Positions 33,915 to 42,239 of a stretch of 61,260 nucleotides of DNA are shown in pieces. The DNA is from CAYLGY01 sp964383325 (GTDB taxonomy: Bacteria; Pseudomonadota; Alphaproteobacteria; Rhizobiales; Rhizobiaceae), in assembly GCA_964383325.1 (NCBI GenBank), contig CAYLGY010000004.1, forward strand, positions 1 through 61,260, in the 5' to 3' direction. The notes under the pieces were generated by a model. That model saw nothing but the letters and a program-made list of their open reading frames with translations, made no database searches and had not been told where the DNA came from. Made by a program: the position numbers and the translations under genes. Numbering within the stretch: the first letter of the stretch is position 1; each line of letters begins with the position of its first letter.

Positions 33915-34615
33915 CGATGAAGCCGGAGTATGGAAGCGGCCTGATGGCGTTCTGGGCCGATGTGGAGGAAGCGCACGTCCTGTTTTACCAGCAATGGCAC
34001 AATTGCGAGCATATTCCCGAGCGTGTCTCGATTCCCGGTTTCCTGCGCGGCCGACGCTATCGCGACATTGGCGGGGCGCCGCATTTCCTGATGATGTATG
34101 AAACCCGCGATCCGTCGGTACTGGCTTCCGACGCCTATCTGGCGCGGCTCAATCAGCCGACTGAATGGACACGAAAGGCGCTTTCGCATTTTCGCAACCC
34201 GTCGCGCGGCATCTATTCCCTGGCCGAATCTGCCGGCGAGGAAGGGCCGTTCTGCGCCGGCTGGCTGACGACCCTGCGGTTCAGTCTCGACGGCGGCGCC
34301 GACAGTGCGCAGGTTCGCCGCTGGCTGTCGGCCATGTCCGCCCAGCCCCATATCGGGCGCGTCCAGCTCTGGCAGGCCGATGTGGCCGTGTCCGGGATCC
34401 AGACCTCCGAACGCGGGATTTATGGTGGCAGCGCGCCGGGCGATCATCTGCTGCTGATCATCGAGGCAAGCGAACCCCACGCGGCGCAAAGCGATCCGCT
34501 CGCCGCGGGGGATGCATCCGTGCCGGAGCTTGCACGCCGAAGCCATGAAATGCGGGGTTGCTATTTCCTTGAGATCTTTCATCATTCGCCCGCATTTTCT
34601 GGAGAATCAGTATGA
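33911..34615 (+). CDS. Dimeric alpha/beta-barrel-like protein of the catabolic operon
   Basis: A 234-residue soluble protein. The first half has WADVEEAHVLFYQQWHNCEH, then PERVSIPGFLRGRRY and HFLMMYETRD, resembling the W-x-x-x-H...PGF-x-x-x-R-R-Y pattern of EthD/DUF4286-like ferredoxin-fold proteins. The second half (AGWLTTLRFSLDGG; DHLLLIIEASEP) looks like a second copy of the same fold. Such proteins act as small isomerases, monooxygenases or scavengers in degradation pathways. No catalytic assignment is made. Overlaps both neighbours through ATGA junctions. Confidence 0.7.
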   Translation: MTMKPEYGSGLMAFWADVEEAHVLFYQQWHNCEHIPERVSIPGFLRGRRYRDIGGAPHFLMMYETRDPSVLASDAYLARLNQPTEWTRKALSHFRNPSRGIYSLAESAGEEGPFCAGWLTTLRFSLDGGADSAQVRRWLSAMSAQPHIGRVQLWQADVAVSGIQTSERGIYGGSAPGDHLLLIIEASEPHAAQSDPLAAGDASVPELARRSHEMRGCYFLEIFHHSPAFSGESV

Positions 34616-35460
34616 AGCTTGTGAGATTTGGCCCCGCTGGAAAGGAGCAGCCGGGCATCGTGGACGCAGAGGGCAGGATCCGCAGCCTTGCGGACCATGT
34701 CGCGGATATTGACGGCGAGGCCTTGCAGCCGGATCGGCTGGCCGCGCTCGCCGCCATCGATCCCTCGACCCTGCCGCTCGCGCCGGAAGGCGCCCGACTC
34801 GGACCTTGCGTCGCCCGGCCCGGCAAGCTGATCGGCATCGGCCTCAACTATTCCGATCACGCCGAGGAAGCCGGCATGCCCATTCCGAAGGAGCCGATCG
34901 TCTTCCTGAAGGCGACATCGGCGATTTCAGGTCCCAATGACGACGTCGTGCTGCCGCCGGATGCGACAAAGGCGGATTGGGAGGTCGAGCTGGCCTTCGT
35001 CATCGGCCGGCGCGCCCGTCGCGTCAGCGAGGCGGAGGCCATGTCCCATGTAGCGGGCTACACTATCTGCAATGATGTTTCGGAACGCGCATGGCAGGCG
35101 GAGCGCGAGGGTCAATGGACCAAGGGCAAGAGCCATGACGGCTTTGCGCCGCTCGGACCCTGGCTCGTGACTGCCGACGAGATCGCCGATCCCCACGCGC
35201 TCGAAATGACGCTGGATGTCAGCGGGGTTCGCCGCCAGAGCGGTAATACAAGGACCATGATCTTCCAGGTGCCGACGCTGGTTTCCTATCTCAGCCAGTT
35301 CATGACCCTCGAACCCGGCGATGTGGTCACGACCGGAACACCCCCAGGTGTCGGGCTCGGCATGCGGCCCCAGGTCTGGCTGCAGGATGGGGATGTGATG
35401 CGCCTCGAAGTGGAAGGGCTGGGCTGCCAGCAGCAGCGTGTCCGGAGGGAGGAAGGCTGA
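34612..35460 (+). CDS. Fumarylacetoacetate hydrolase (FAH) family enzyme
   Basis: A 282-residue FAH-superfamily enzyme. The N-terminal cap (MKLVRFGPAGKEQPGIVDAE) precedes the catalytic fold: IGIGLNYSDHAEEAG, PIVFLKATSAISGPNDDVVL, the metal-binding WEVELAFVIG, SHDGFAPLGPWLVT and VVTTGTPPGVGLGM. The family cleaves C-C bonds or hydrates/decarboxylates 2-oxoacid products of aromatic and sugar-acid breakdown. The closest types by eye are 2-hydroxyhepta-2,4-diene-1,7-dioate isomerase or ureidoglycolate-lyase-like enzymes. The metal ligands look intact. Confidence 0.9.
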   Translation: MKLVRFGPAGKEQPGIVDAEGRIRSLADHVADIDGEALQPDRLAALAAIDPSTLPLAPEGARLGPCVARPGKLIGIGLNYSDHAEEAGMPIPKEPIVFLKATSAISGPNDDVVLPPDATKADWEVELAFVIGRRARRVSEAEAMSHVAGYTICNDVSERAWQAEREGQWTKGKSHDGFAPLGPWLVTADEIADPHALEMTLDVSGVRRQSGNTRTMIFQVPTLVSYLSQFMTLEPGDVVTTGTPPGVGLGMRPQVWLQDGDVMRLEVEGLGCQQQRVRREEG

Positions 35461-35464
35461 CGCC

Positions 35465-37096
35465 ATGGGCCGGCATGAAGCAATGGCGGCAGATCTCGGC
35501 ACCTATGATTTCATCATTGTCGGTGCCGGTTCGGCCGGCTGCGTGCTGGCCAACCGGTTGAGCTCCGATCCGGGGCGGCGCGTCCTGCTGATCGAGGCAG
35601 GCGGCAGCGACAATCATCTCTGGGTGCATGTCCCTGTCGGCTACATCCATGCCATCGGCAATCCGCGGCTCGACTGGTGCCTGAAGACCGAGGCCGAGCC
35701 GGGGCTCAACGGCAGGGCGTTGAACTATCCGCGCGGCAAGGTGCTGGGCGGCTGCTCCTCCATCAATGGCATGATCTACATGCGCGGCCAGGCGCGCGAC
35801 TATGATGGCTGGCGCCAGATGGGCAATGCGGGCTGGGGGTGGAGCGACGTCCTCCCCTGGTTCCGCCGTTCCGAACGCTATCATGGCGGGGCGGATGAGA
35901 TCCATGGCGGCGACGGGGAGCTGCATGTCGAGCGCCAGCGCCTCTCCTGGCCGATCCTGGAAGCGGTGCGGGCGGCGGCCATCGAATTGGGAATCCCGCC
36001 TACCGAGGATTTCAATCGCGGCGACAATGAAGGCGTCGGCTATTTCCCGGTCAATCAGCGCAATGGCTGGCGGTGGAATGCGCGCAAGGCGTTTCTCGAT
36101 CCGGCGCGCGGCCGGTCCAATCTGCGCATCCTCACCCATGCCGAGGTGACCGGCATTACCTTTGACGGGCTGCGGGCGACGGGCGTCAGCTTCCTGCACC
36201 GGGGCAAGCCTTGCAATGCGCAGGCCAGTTGCGAGACTATCCTTGCCGCCGGCGCCATCGGCACGCCCAAACTGCTCGAACTGTCGGGTATCGGCCCCGA
36301 ATCGGTGCTGCGTCGCCATGGCATCGAGATCCGCCATCACTTGCCCGGCGTCGGCGAAAACCTGCAGGACCATCTACAGATCCGGACCATCTTCCGGATT
36401 ACCGGCGCGAAGACGCTGAACGAACTCTACGCCTCTCTCGCCGGGCGGTTGCGCATCGCAGCGGAATATGCGCTGCGGCGGAGTGGCCCGATGTCGATGG
36501 CCCCCAGCCAGCTCGGCATCTTCACCCGATCTTCCCCCGAACACGAGACCGCCAATATCGAATATCACGTCCAGCCGCTGTCGCTCGACGCCTTCGGACA
36601 GCCCCTGCACCGGGAGCCTGCACTGACGGTTTCGGTCTGCAATCTGCGTCCGCACAGCCGGGGAACCTGCCATATTCGCAGTGCGGACCCGCTCGATCCG
36701 CCAGAAATCCGGCCCAATTATCTTGCCGATACGGCCGACCGGATCGTCGCGGTGGAGAGCATTCGCCATGCCCGGCGGCTGATGCAGGCAAAGGCGCTCG
36801 AGCCCTATCGCCCGCAGGAAAGACTGCCAGGGCCGGACATACAGGATGACGATGCGCTGGCGCACGCGGCAGGAGATATCTCAACGACCATCTTCCATCC
36901 GGTATCGACCGCCCGCATGGGGTCTGACCCAATGGCGGTGGTGAGCGACCGTCTGTTGGTGCACGGCCTCTCCGGTCTCTCCATTGCCGATGCCTCGGTC
37001 ATGCCGACCATCCCCAGCGGAAATACGCATGCGCCGGTGACCATGATCGCCGAGCGCGCCGCACAATGGATTCTGGAGCGCAATCCCGCATCATGA
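35465..37096 (+). CDS. GMC-family FAD-dependent oxidoreductase (choline/alcohol dehydrogenase-like)
   Basis: A 543-residue flavoenzyme. FAD-binding FIIVGAGSAGCVLANRLS lies near residues 16-33. The GMC signature PRGKVLGGCSSINGMIYMRG and the second signature GAIGTPKLLELSGIGP are present. The C-terminal catalytic region has STARMG and SVMPTIPSGNTHAPVTMIAE. It oxidises an alcohol to the aldehyde, passing electrons to quinone or oxygen. ATG 35465 is behind a purine-rich GGAGGGAGGAAGG stretch overlapping the FAH end. Last gene of the TetR-linked operon; a hairpin starts at its stop codon. Confidence 0.93.
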   Translation: MGRHEAMAADLGTYDFIIVGAGSAGCVLANRLSSDPGRRVLLIEAGGSDNHLWVHVPVGYIHAIGNPRLDWCLKTEAEPGLNGRALNYPRGKVLGGCSSINGMIYMRGQARDYDGWRQMGNAGWGWSDVLPWFRRSERYHGGADEIHGGDGELHVERQRLSWPILEAVRAAAIELGIPPTEDFNRGDNEGVGYFPVNQRNGWRWNARKAFLDPARGRSNLRILTHAEVTGITFDGLRATGVSFLHRGKPCNAQASCETILAAGAIGTPKLLELSGIGPESVLRRHGIEIRHHLPGVGENLQDHLQIRTIFRITGAKTLNELYASLAGRLRIAAEYALRRSGPMSMAPSQLGIFTRSSPEHETANIEYHVQPLSLDAFGQPLHREPALTVSVCNLRPHSRGTCHIRSADPLDPPEIRPNYLADTADRIVAVESIRHARRLMQAKALEPYRPQERLPGPDIQDDDALAHAAGDISTTIFHPVSTARMGSDPMAVVSDRLLVHGLSGLSIADASVMPTIPSGNTHAPVTMIAERAAQWILERNPAS

Positions 37097-37128
37097 TGCC
37101 GGCTGCCTGAACCCGGCGCATGATGCGG
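37086..37128 (+). terminator. Stem-loop at the end of the catabolic operon
   Basis: CCGCATCATG (37086-37095) pairs with CATGATGCGG (37119-37128), and an inner GCCGG pairs with CCGGC. It overlaps the GMC stop codon. A T-run is absent, so it would act as a weak or Rho-assisted terminator, or as a 3-prime stabiliser. Confidence 0.5.
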
Positions 37129-37243
37129 ATCTGCATGATCTGTTGCGGAAAGTGGAAGCCATCTTACCGCAGGAGAAACGGGGCGCGATTCCTCTCGCAT
37201 CCCATCCGGTCGCGAAGAGGCTGGCGCGCCCCCGCATTCAGGT

Positions 37244-37741
37244 TCAGCTTCTCACGGAAATGCGCCTGACCCGGGCCTTTTCCTGCTCGCTCTTGGGAAG
37301 GGTGACCGTCAGTACGCCATTCTTGAAACTGGCCTCGACCTTCTCCGCATCGACTTCGCAGTCAAGGGGAATCCGGCGCTCGAAACGGCCATAGTACCGT
37401 TCGGAATATTGCTTGTCCTTGTCCTCGGTCTCGGAGCGTTTCTCGCCCTTCAGCGTCAACATCCCATCGCTCAACAGGACCTCGATGTCCTTCTCGTTCA
37501 TCCCCGGCACTTCGGCGGCAATGCGAATTTCCTTCTCGTCATCGGAAATCTCGAGGCTCGGCCAGCCGCCCTCGGGACCATTGCGAAACGGGCTGATGCC
37601 GAAATTGCGAAAGGTCTCGTCGAACAGGCGATTGACTTCCCGGTGCAGGGCCAGGAACGGATCGCGCTCATCATCCCGGAAGAGGCCTGGCAACTGATCG
37701 CCGTTCTTCCGGCGCCACGGAAGCAGGTCACGAACACTCAT
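37244..37741 (-). CDS. Small heat-shock protein Hsp20
   Basis: A 165-residue alpha-crystallin-domain chaperone that holds unfolded proteins. After a variable N-terminus (MSVRDLLPWRRKNGDQLPGL; REVNRLFDETFRNFG), the crystallin domain shows PSLEISDDEKEIRIAAEVPG, LTLKGEKR and FERRIPLDCEVDAEKVEASF, and ends in the conserved NGVLTVTLPK. The start at 37741 has GGAGAG upstream. A stem-loop lies in its leader, but I see no clear heat-shock sigma promoter. Confidence 0.95.
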   Translation of the reverse strand: MSVRDLLPWRRKNGDQLPGLFRDDERDPFLALHREVNRLFDETFRNFGISPFRNGPEGGWPSLEISDDEKEIRIAAEVPGMNEKDIEVLLSDGMLTLKGEKRSETEDKDKQYSERYYGRFERRIPLDCEVDAEKVEASFKNGVLTVTLPKSEQEKARVRRISVRS

Positions 37742-37778
37742 CACTCTCTCCTTTCTTTCCTTGCAGTTCCTTGCGATG

Positions 37779-37819
37779 TTCGGGCGGACTCGAACAGCAT
37801 AGATGCGTACTGTCCCGCC
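37779..37819 (-). repeat. Stem-loop in the hsp20 leader
   Basis: CGGGCGGAC (37779-37787) pairs with GTCCCGCCCG (37810-37819), with one bulged base, around a 22-base loop. It lies about 40 bases before the start, away from the ribosome site, so a classical RNA thermometer is not evident. The rest of the gap 37742-38044 holds the promoter elements listed for the arginine operon. Confidence 0.4.
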
Positions 37820-37922
37820 CGGATGAAGCCTGTATTCTACGTATATCTGCCAGCCAGCTGCAGTGACTGGCGGAATCCGTTTCCTCTTGACACCCAATAT
37901 AGCAAGAAGAGCATACCCTGAT

Positions 37923-37936
37923 TTGATCTGGAGCAA
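37923..37936 (+). promoter_or_regulatory. FNR/FixK-type anaerobox upstream of the arginine deiminase operon
   Basis: TTGATCTGGAGCAA, nine of ten conserved positions of TTGAT-N4-ATCAA. A TACATA -10 follows at 37958-37963, so the box centre lies about 41 bases before the expected start site. This is the classical position for FNR-family activation. Anaerobic control of arginine deiminase operons by FNR/ANR proteins is established in other bacteria. Confidence 0.65.
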
Positions 37937-38044
37937 TTACGTTGGCGATTCCAGTGTTACATATGTCATGATGTGCAGCTTTCTTGGCGCTGCTGCGCTG
38001 GCAAGAGATGCCGGCCCATGACGCGGGGGAAGGGAGAGGAAAGT

Positions 38045-39487
38045 ATGAGCGAAATCACAACAGTCGAAGCATCGGGAAGATTCCGTTTCCCCACGGCTTT
38101 CACCATCTTGTTCGTGATGATCATTCTCGTCGCTGCCCTGACCTGGTTAATTCCGGCCGGAGAGTATCAGCGGGTCGCGAGCGAAGCATTGGGACGCGAT
38201 GTACCGGTCGCCGGGACCTACCAGACCTCGGAGCCGGCGCCGCAAGGCTTGTTCGATGTGATCATGGCGCCGATCGCCGGCTTCTATGATCCTGGCAGCT
38301 ATGAGGCCAATGCCATCGACGTTGCCCTGTTCGTGCTTGTTCTGGGCGGATTCATCGGCGTCGTGGCCGCGACCGGCGCAATCGACTCCGGCATCACCAC
38401 TGCCATGCGGCGCATGGAGGGCCGGGAGAAGTGGATGATCCCGGTGCTGATGGCATTGTTCGCGTTCGGGGGCACGACCTATGGCATGGCGGAAGAGACC
38501 ATCGCCTTCTACGTGCTGCTGATCCCGGTGATGCTCGCCGCGCGTTACGATGCGGTGACGGCAGTGGCCGTGATCCTGCTCGGGGCCGGCGTCGGCGTGC
38601 TCGGCTCGACCGTCAATGCCTTTGCCACCGTCATCGCCTCGGACGCCGCCGGCATACCGTTCACCGATGGCATGGTGCTGCGCTTCGTCATCCTCGGCCT
38701 TTGCTGGCTCGCCTGCGTGATCCATGTCATGCGCTATGCCGAGCGCGTCCGACTCGATCCGTCGAAATCGCTCGTCCATGACCGCAAGGAAGAGATCGAA
38801 GCGCAGTTCCTGATCGGCCGCAACGGGCAGGCCGGCAAGGAAATCGAGTTCACCACCCTGCACAAGACCGTGCTGGCCATTTTCGGCCTGTCCTTCGTGG
38901 TCATGATCTGGGGGGTCCTGACCGCCGAATGGTGGATGGGCGAAATGACCGGCCTGTTCCTTGCGGCGGCCATCCTGGTCGGAATTGTCAGCCGCCAGGG
39001 CGAGAAGAATTTCGTCAATTCCTTCCTCGATGGCGCGCGCGACCTCCTGGGCGTCGCCCTCATCATCGGCCTGGCGCGGGGCATTGTCGTCATCATGGAT
39101 GCCGGGAAGATCACCGACACCATCCTGCATGCGGCGGAACAGTCCGTCGCCGGCCTTGGCGAGATCGCCTTCATCAACCTCATCTACTGGATCGAGGTGC
39201 TCCTGTCGTTCTTCGTGCCGTCCTCTTCCGGCCTTGCCGTGCTGTCGATGCCGATCATGGCGCCAGTGGCCGACTTTGCCGGCGTCGGCCGCGATCTGGT
39301 CGTGACCGCCTATCAATCAGCGAACGGCATCGTCAATCTCATCAATCCCACTTTCGCGGTGGTCATGGGAGCGCTCGCCATCGGACGCGTGCCCTATGAA
39401 CGCTGGTTGCGCTTCATGTGGCCCCTGCTTGTCATTCTCACCCTCATCATCATGGCGTGCCTCAGCATTGGCGCCTTGATTTTGTAA
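38045..39487 (+). CDS. YfcC/ArcD-like transporter (probable arginine/ornithine exchanger)
   Basis: A 480-residue, multi-span permease of the YfcC/DcuC superfamily. It begins with a cytoplasmic stretch then FTILFVMIILVAALTWLIPA. GGTTYGMAEETIAFYVLLIP and SFFVPSSSGLAVLSMPIMAP are conserved family motifs, with QSANGIVNLINPTFAVVMGA at the last transport helices. Location in front of arcA and arcC makes arginine import, with ornithine or citrulline export, the best guess. ATG 38045 follows GGGAGAGGAAAGT. First gene of the operon. Confidence 0.85.
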   Translation: MSEITTVEASGRFRFPTAFTILFVMIILVAALTWLIPAGEYQRVASEALGRDVPVAGTYQTSEPAPQGLFDVIMAPIAGFYDPGSYEANAIDVALFVLVLGGFIGVVAATGAIDSGITTAMRRMEGREKWMIPVLMALFAFGGTTYGMAEETIAFYVLLIPVMLAARYDAVTAVAVILLGAGVGVLGSTVNAFATVIASDAAGIPFTDGMVLRFVILGLCWLACVIHVMRYAERVRLDPSKSLVHDRKEEIEAQFLIGRNGQAGKEIEFTTLHKTVLAIFGLSFVVMIWGVLTAEWWMGEMTGLFLAAAILVGIVSRQGEKNFVNSFLDGARDLLGVALIIGLARGIVVIMDAGKITDTILHAAEQSVAGLGEIAFINLIYWIEVLLSFFVPSSSGLAVLSMPIMAPVADFAGVGRDLVVTAYQSANGIVNLINPTFAVVMGALAIGRVPYERWLRFMWPLLVILTLIIMACLSIGALIL

Positions 39488-39509
39488 GCTTCCGAAGGAG
39501 CTCCCTGCA

Positions 39510-40736
39510 ATGTCCCTGATCTATGGCGTTCATTCGGAAGTCGGCAAGCTGCGCCGGGTGCTGGTCGACCGTCCCGGCGCGGCGCTCAGTCGCCTCACGC
39601 CCTCCAATTGCCATGACCTCCTCTTCGACGACGTTCTCTGGGTCAAGCAAGCGCGTATCGAGCACATGACCTTTGTCGACGCGATGCGCTATCGCGGCGC
39701 CGAGGTGGTTTTCCTGCGCGAAATGCTGGCCGAGACGATGCAGGACCCCGAGGCACGACGCTGGCTGCTGGAGCGGCGGGTCAACGAGAATACGGTCGGC
39801 GTCGGCCTGGCAGACGAGCTACGCGCCGCCCTGATGGAGATGGATGCAGACTCCCTCTCCATGGTGCTGATGGGCGGCATGAACCGGGTCGAATTGCCTT
39901 TCGAGCCAAGAGGCGTCGTGCCGCTGGTCATGCGCGCGGAAGACTTCATCCTGCCGCCCCTGCCCAATCATCTGTTCACGCGCGACACGACATGCTGGAT
40001 CTATGGTGGCGTCACCCTCAATCCGATGCGCTGGGATGCGCGCAAGCTGGAAACCTTGAACGTTACCGCGGTGTACCGTTTCCATCCGGATTTCCGAGAT
40101 GCCGGTTTCCCGGTCTGGTGGGGCGACCCCGATCTGGATTACGGGCTTGCGACACTTGAAGGCGGCGATGTCATGCCGATCGGCAATGCGACCGTACTGG
40201 CAGGCATGGGCGAGCGCACCACGCCGCATGCCGTGGGCCAGCTTGCCCGCGCCCTGTTTGCGCAAGGCGGTGCGGAACGGGTCATCGCCTGCCGGCTGCC
40301 GATCGAGCGCGCCTCCATGCATCTCGATACGGTCTTCACCTTCTGCGACCGCGATCTCGTCACGCTGTTTCCCGAGGTGGTCGACGCCATCACCTGCTAC
40401 TCGCTGCGGCCTGGGGAGAAGGACTGGGAAATCGACGTGCGCGAAGAGACCGGCCATCTGACGGAAATCGTCGCGGAGGCGCTCGGCCTGAAGGCGCTGC
40501 GTACGGTCCAGACCGGCGGCGATGCCTATATTGCCGAGCGCGAGCAATGGGATGACGGCAATAATGTCATTGCACTGGAGCCGGGCGTGGTTGTCGCCTA
40601 TGATCGCAATACCTATACCAACACGCTGTTGCGCAAGGCAGGCGTCGAGGTCATCACCGTACCCGGTTCCGAGCTCGGGAGAGGGCGTGGCGGCGGTCAT
40701 TGCATGACCTGTCCCCTGATCCGGGACCCGGCCTGA
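39510..40736 (+). CDS. arcA: Arginine deiminase
   Basis: A 408-residue guanidine-modifying enzyme hydrolysing L-arginine to citrulline and ammonia. It starts YGVHSEVGKLRRVLVDRPGA. Conserved elements are LPNHLFTRDTTCWIYGGVTL, the DLDYGLATLEGGDVMPIGN region, the MHLDTVFTFCDRD histidine/aspartate and the nucleophile C398 in GGGHCMTCP. It is 22 bases after the permease with GGAG in between. It would feed ATP generation via carbamoyl phosphate, but the required ornithine carbamoyltransferase is not next to it. Confidence 0.96.
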   Translation: MSLIYGVHSEVGKLRRVLVDRPGAALSRLTPSNCHDLLFDDVLWVKQARIEHMTFVDAMRYRGAEVVFLREMLAETMQDPEARRWLLERRVNENTVGVGLADELRAALMEMDADSLSMVLMGGMNRVELPFEPRGVVPLVMRAEDFILPPLPNHLFTRDTTCWIYGGVTLNPMRWDARKLETLNVTAVYRFHPDFRDAGFPVWWGDPDLDYGLATLEGGDVMPIGNATVLAGMGERTTPHAVGQLARALFAQGGAERVIACRLPIERASMHLDTVFTFCDRDLVTLFPEVVDAITCYSLRPGEKDWEIDVREETGHLTEIVAEALGLKALRTVQTGGDAYIAEREQWDDGNNVIALEPGVVVAYDRNTYTNTLLRKAGVEVITVPGSELGRGRGGGHCMTCPLIRDPA

Positions 40737-40765
40737 TTCCGGCGGCGAGGAGAAGGAAAGTGCGC

Positions 40766-41680
40766 ATGCGTGTCGTGGCGGCCTTGGGCGGAAATGCCCT
40801 GCTCAAGCGCGGCGAGCCGATGACCGCAGAGGTTCAGCGCGCCAATGTGCGCAAGGCAGCGCAGGCGCTGGCCGCGCTTGCCCGTGAGCATGACATCATC
40901 ATCGCGCATGGAAACGGGCCGCAGGTCGGCCTGCTGGCGCTGCAGGCGGCGGCCTACAAGGAAGTGGACCCCTATCCACTCGACATTCTCGGCGCCGAGA
41001 GCGTCGGGATGATCGGCTACCTGGTCGAGCAGGAACTGACCAATGCGCTGCCGGCGGGTACGAGGCTCGCCACGCTTCTCACGCAGATCGAGGTGGACCG
41101 GGAGGATCCGGCCTTCCACCGGCCCGACAAGCCGATCGGTCCGGTCTACACGAGCGCCGAGGCCGCAAAGGCGAAGGCGGCGCATGGCTGGCCGATGGTC
41201 GAGGAAGCGCCGGGCAATTGGCGCCGCGTGGTACCCTCGCCCTTGCCGAAGCGCATCACGCAGATCGAACCGATCCGCCTGCTGGTCGAGGCCGGCGTCA
41301 TCGTCACCTGCGCCGGTGGCGGCGGCATTCCTGTCATGCGTGATCGCGAGGGTAATCTTGTCGGCCTGGAAGCGGTTATCGACAAGGATCGCGCCGCCGG
41401 CCTGCTGGCAGGGCAGCTTGGCGCCGATGCCTTCCTGATGCTCACCGATGTCGATGCGGTCTATGAGGGCTGGGGCACCGACCGCCAGCGCGCGGTTCGC
41501 CGGGTCGATCCCCGTCGGATCTCCCCGCAGGGGTTTGCCGCCGGCTCGATGCGGCCGAAGGTGGAAGCCGCTGCCGAATTTGCCAGCGAGCCGGGGCGGC
41601 TCGCCGGTATCGGCCGGCTGGAGGATGCCGCCGCAATTCTCGATGGGCGGGCAGGCACCTTGTTTTCGCTGTCCGCATGA
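40766..41680 (+). CDS. arcC: Carbamate kinase
   Basis: A 304-residue amino-acid-kinase-family enzyme making ATP from carbamoyl phosphate and ADP. Landmarks: RVVAALGGNALLKRGE, IIIAHGNGPQVGLLALQ, GPVYTSAEAAKAKAA, VTCAGGGGIPVMRD, VIDKDRAAGLLAGQLGAD, and the C-terminal GSMRPKVEAAAEF. ATG 40766 is 8 bases after AAGGA; a GTG at 40760 is possible. It lies 29 bases after arcA and completes the set present here: transporter, deiminase and kinase. Confidence 0.95.
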   Translation: MRVVAALGGNALLKRGEPMTAEVQRANVRKAAQALAALAREHDIIIAHGNGPQVGLLALQAAAYKEVDPYPLDILGAESVGMIGYLVEQELTNALPAGTRLATLLTQIEVDREDPAFHRPDKPIGPVYTSAEAAKAKAAHGWPMVEEAPGNWRRVVPSPLPKRITQIEPIRLLVEAGVIVTCAGGGGIPVMRDREGNLVGLEAVIDKDRAAGLLAGQLGADAFLMLTDVDAVYEGWGTDRQRAVRRVDPRRISPQGFAAGSMRPKVEAAAEFASEPGRLAGIGRLEDAAAILDGRAGTLFSLSA

Positions 41681-41741
41681 ATTCCACAATCGCCCGAGCG
41701 GAATTCGGCGGGCACGAGGCGCGAGACGCCGGGAGCAGCAG

Positions 41742-42239
41742 ATGAAGATCCGGCAGGAACAGGACTGCGATATCGAAGCCATCCGGCAAGTGACGAAGGC
41801 CGCCTTTGCAGGCGCACTGCATGCCAGCGGCACGGAAGCCACCATCATCGACGCCTTGCGAGAGGCCAACGCGCTCGCTCTGTCGCTCGTCGCGATCCTC
41901 GACGGCGAGCTGGTGGGCCATGTGGCCTTATCGCCGGTCACGATTGATGGAAGATCGGGCAGCTGGTTCGGCCTCGGTCCGGTTTCGGTGCGGCCGGACC
42001 TGCAGGGACAGGAGATCGGCAGCAAGCTGATCAGGGAAGGGTTGCGCCGGCTTCGGGAAACGGGCGCCGGTGGCTGCGTCGTCCTCGGCGAGCCGGGCTA
42101 CTACGGGCGATTCGGGTTTTGTCGCGAAGAGTCGCTGCATTATGACGGCGCGCCGCCGGAATATTTCATGACGCAGGCATGGGACGGGCCTGTTCCGACG
42201 GGCCGCGTCGAATATCATCCGGCATTCGAGGGATCGTGA
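41742..42239 (+). CDS. GNAT-family N-acetyltransferase (YhbS-like)
   Basis: A 165-residue acetyltransferase. The acetyl-CoA-binding motif A is visible as GLGPVSVRPDLQGQEIGSKL, followed by LGEPGYYGRFGFC, which is characteristic of the YhbS-like subgroup. The acceptor substrate is unknown. It is 61 bases downstream of arcC in the same direction and may be read from the same transcript. Its 3-prime end overlaps the end of the convergent DUF6065 gene by 25 bases. Confidence 0.88.
   Translation: MKIRQEQDCDIEAIRQVTKAAFAGALHASGTEATIIDALREANALALSLVAILDGELVGHVALSPVTIDGRSGSWFGLGPVSVRPDLQGQEIGSKLIREGLRRLRETGAGGCVVLGEPGYYGRFGFCREESLHYDGAPPEYFMTQAWDGPVPTGRVEYHPAFEGS

Noticed and set aside
37742..37830. 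ROSE-type RNA thermometer in the hsp20 leader
   Set aside because: A stem-loop exists, but it does not pair with the GGAGAG ribosome site, and I found no conserved short anti-Shine-Dalgarno pairing next to the start. No clear heat-shock sigma promoter either.
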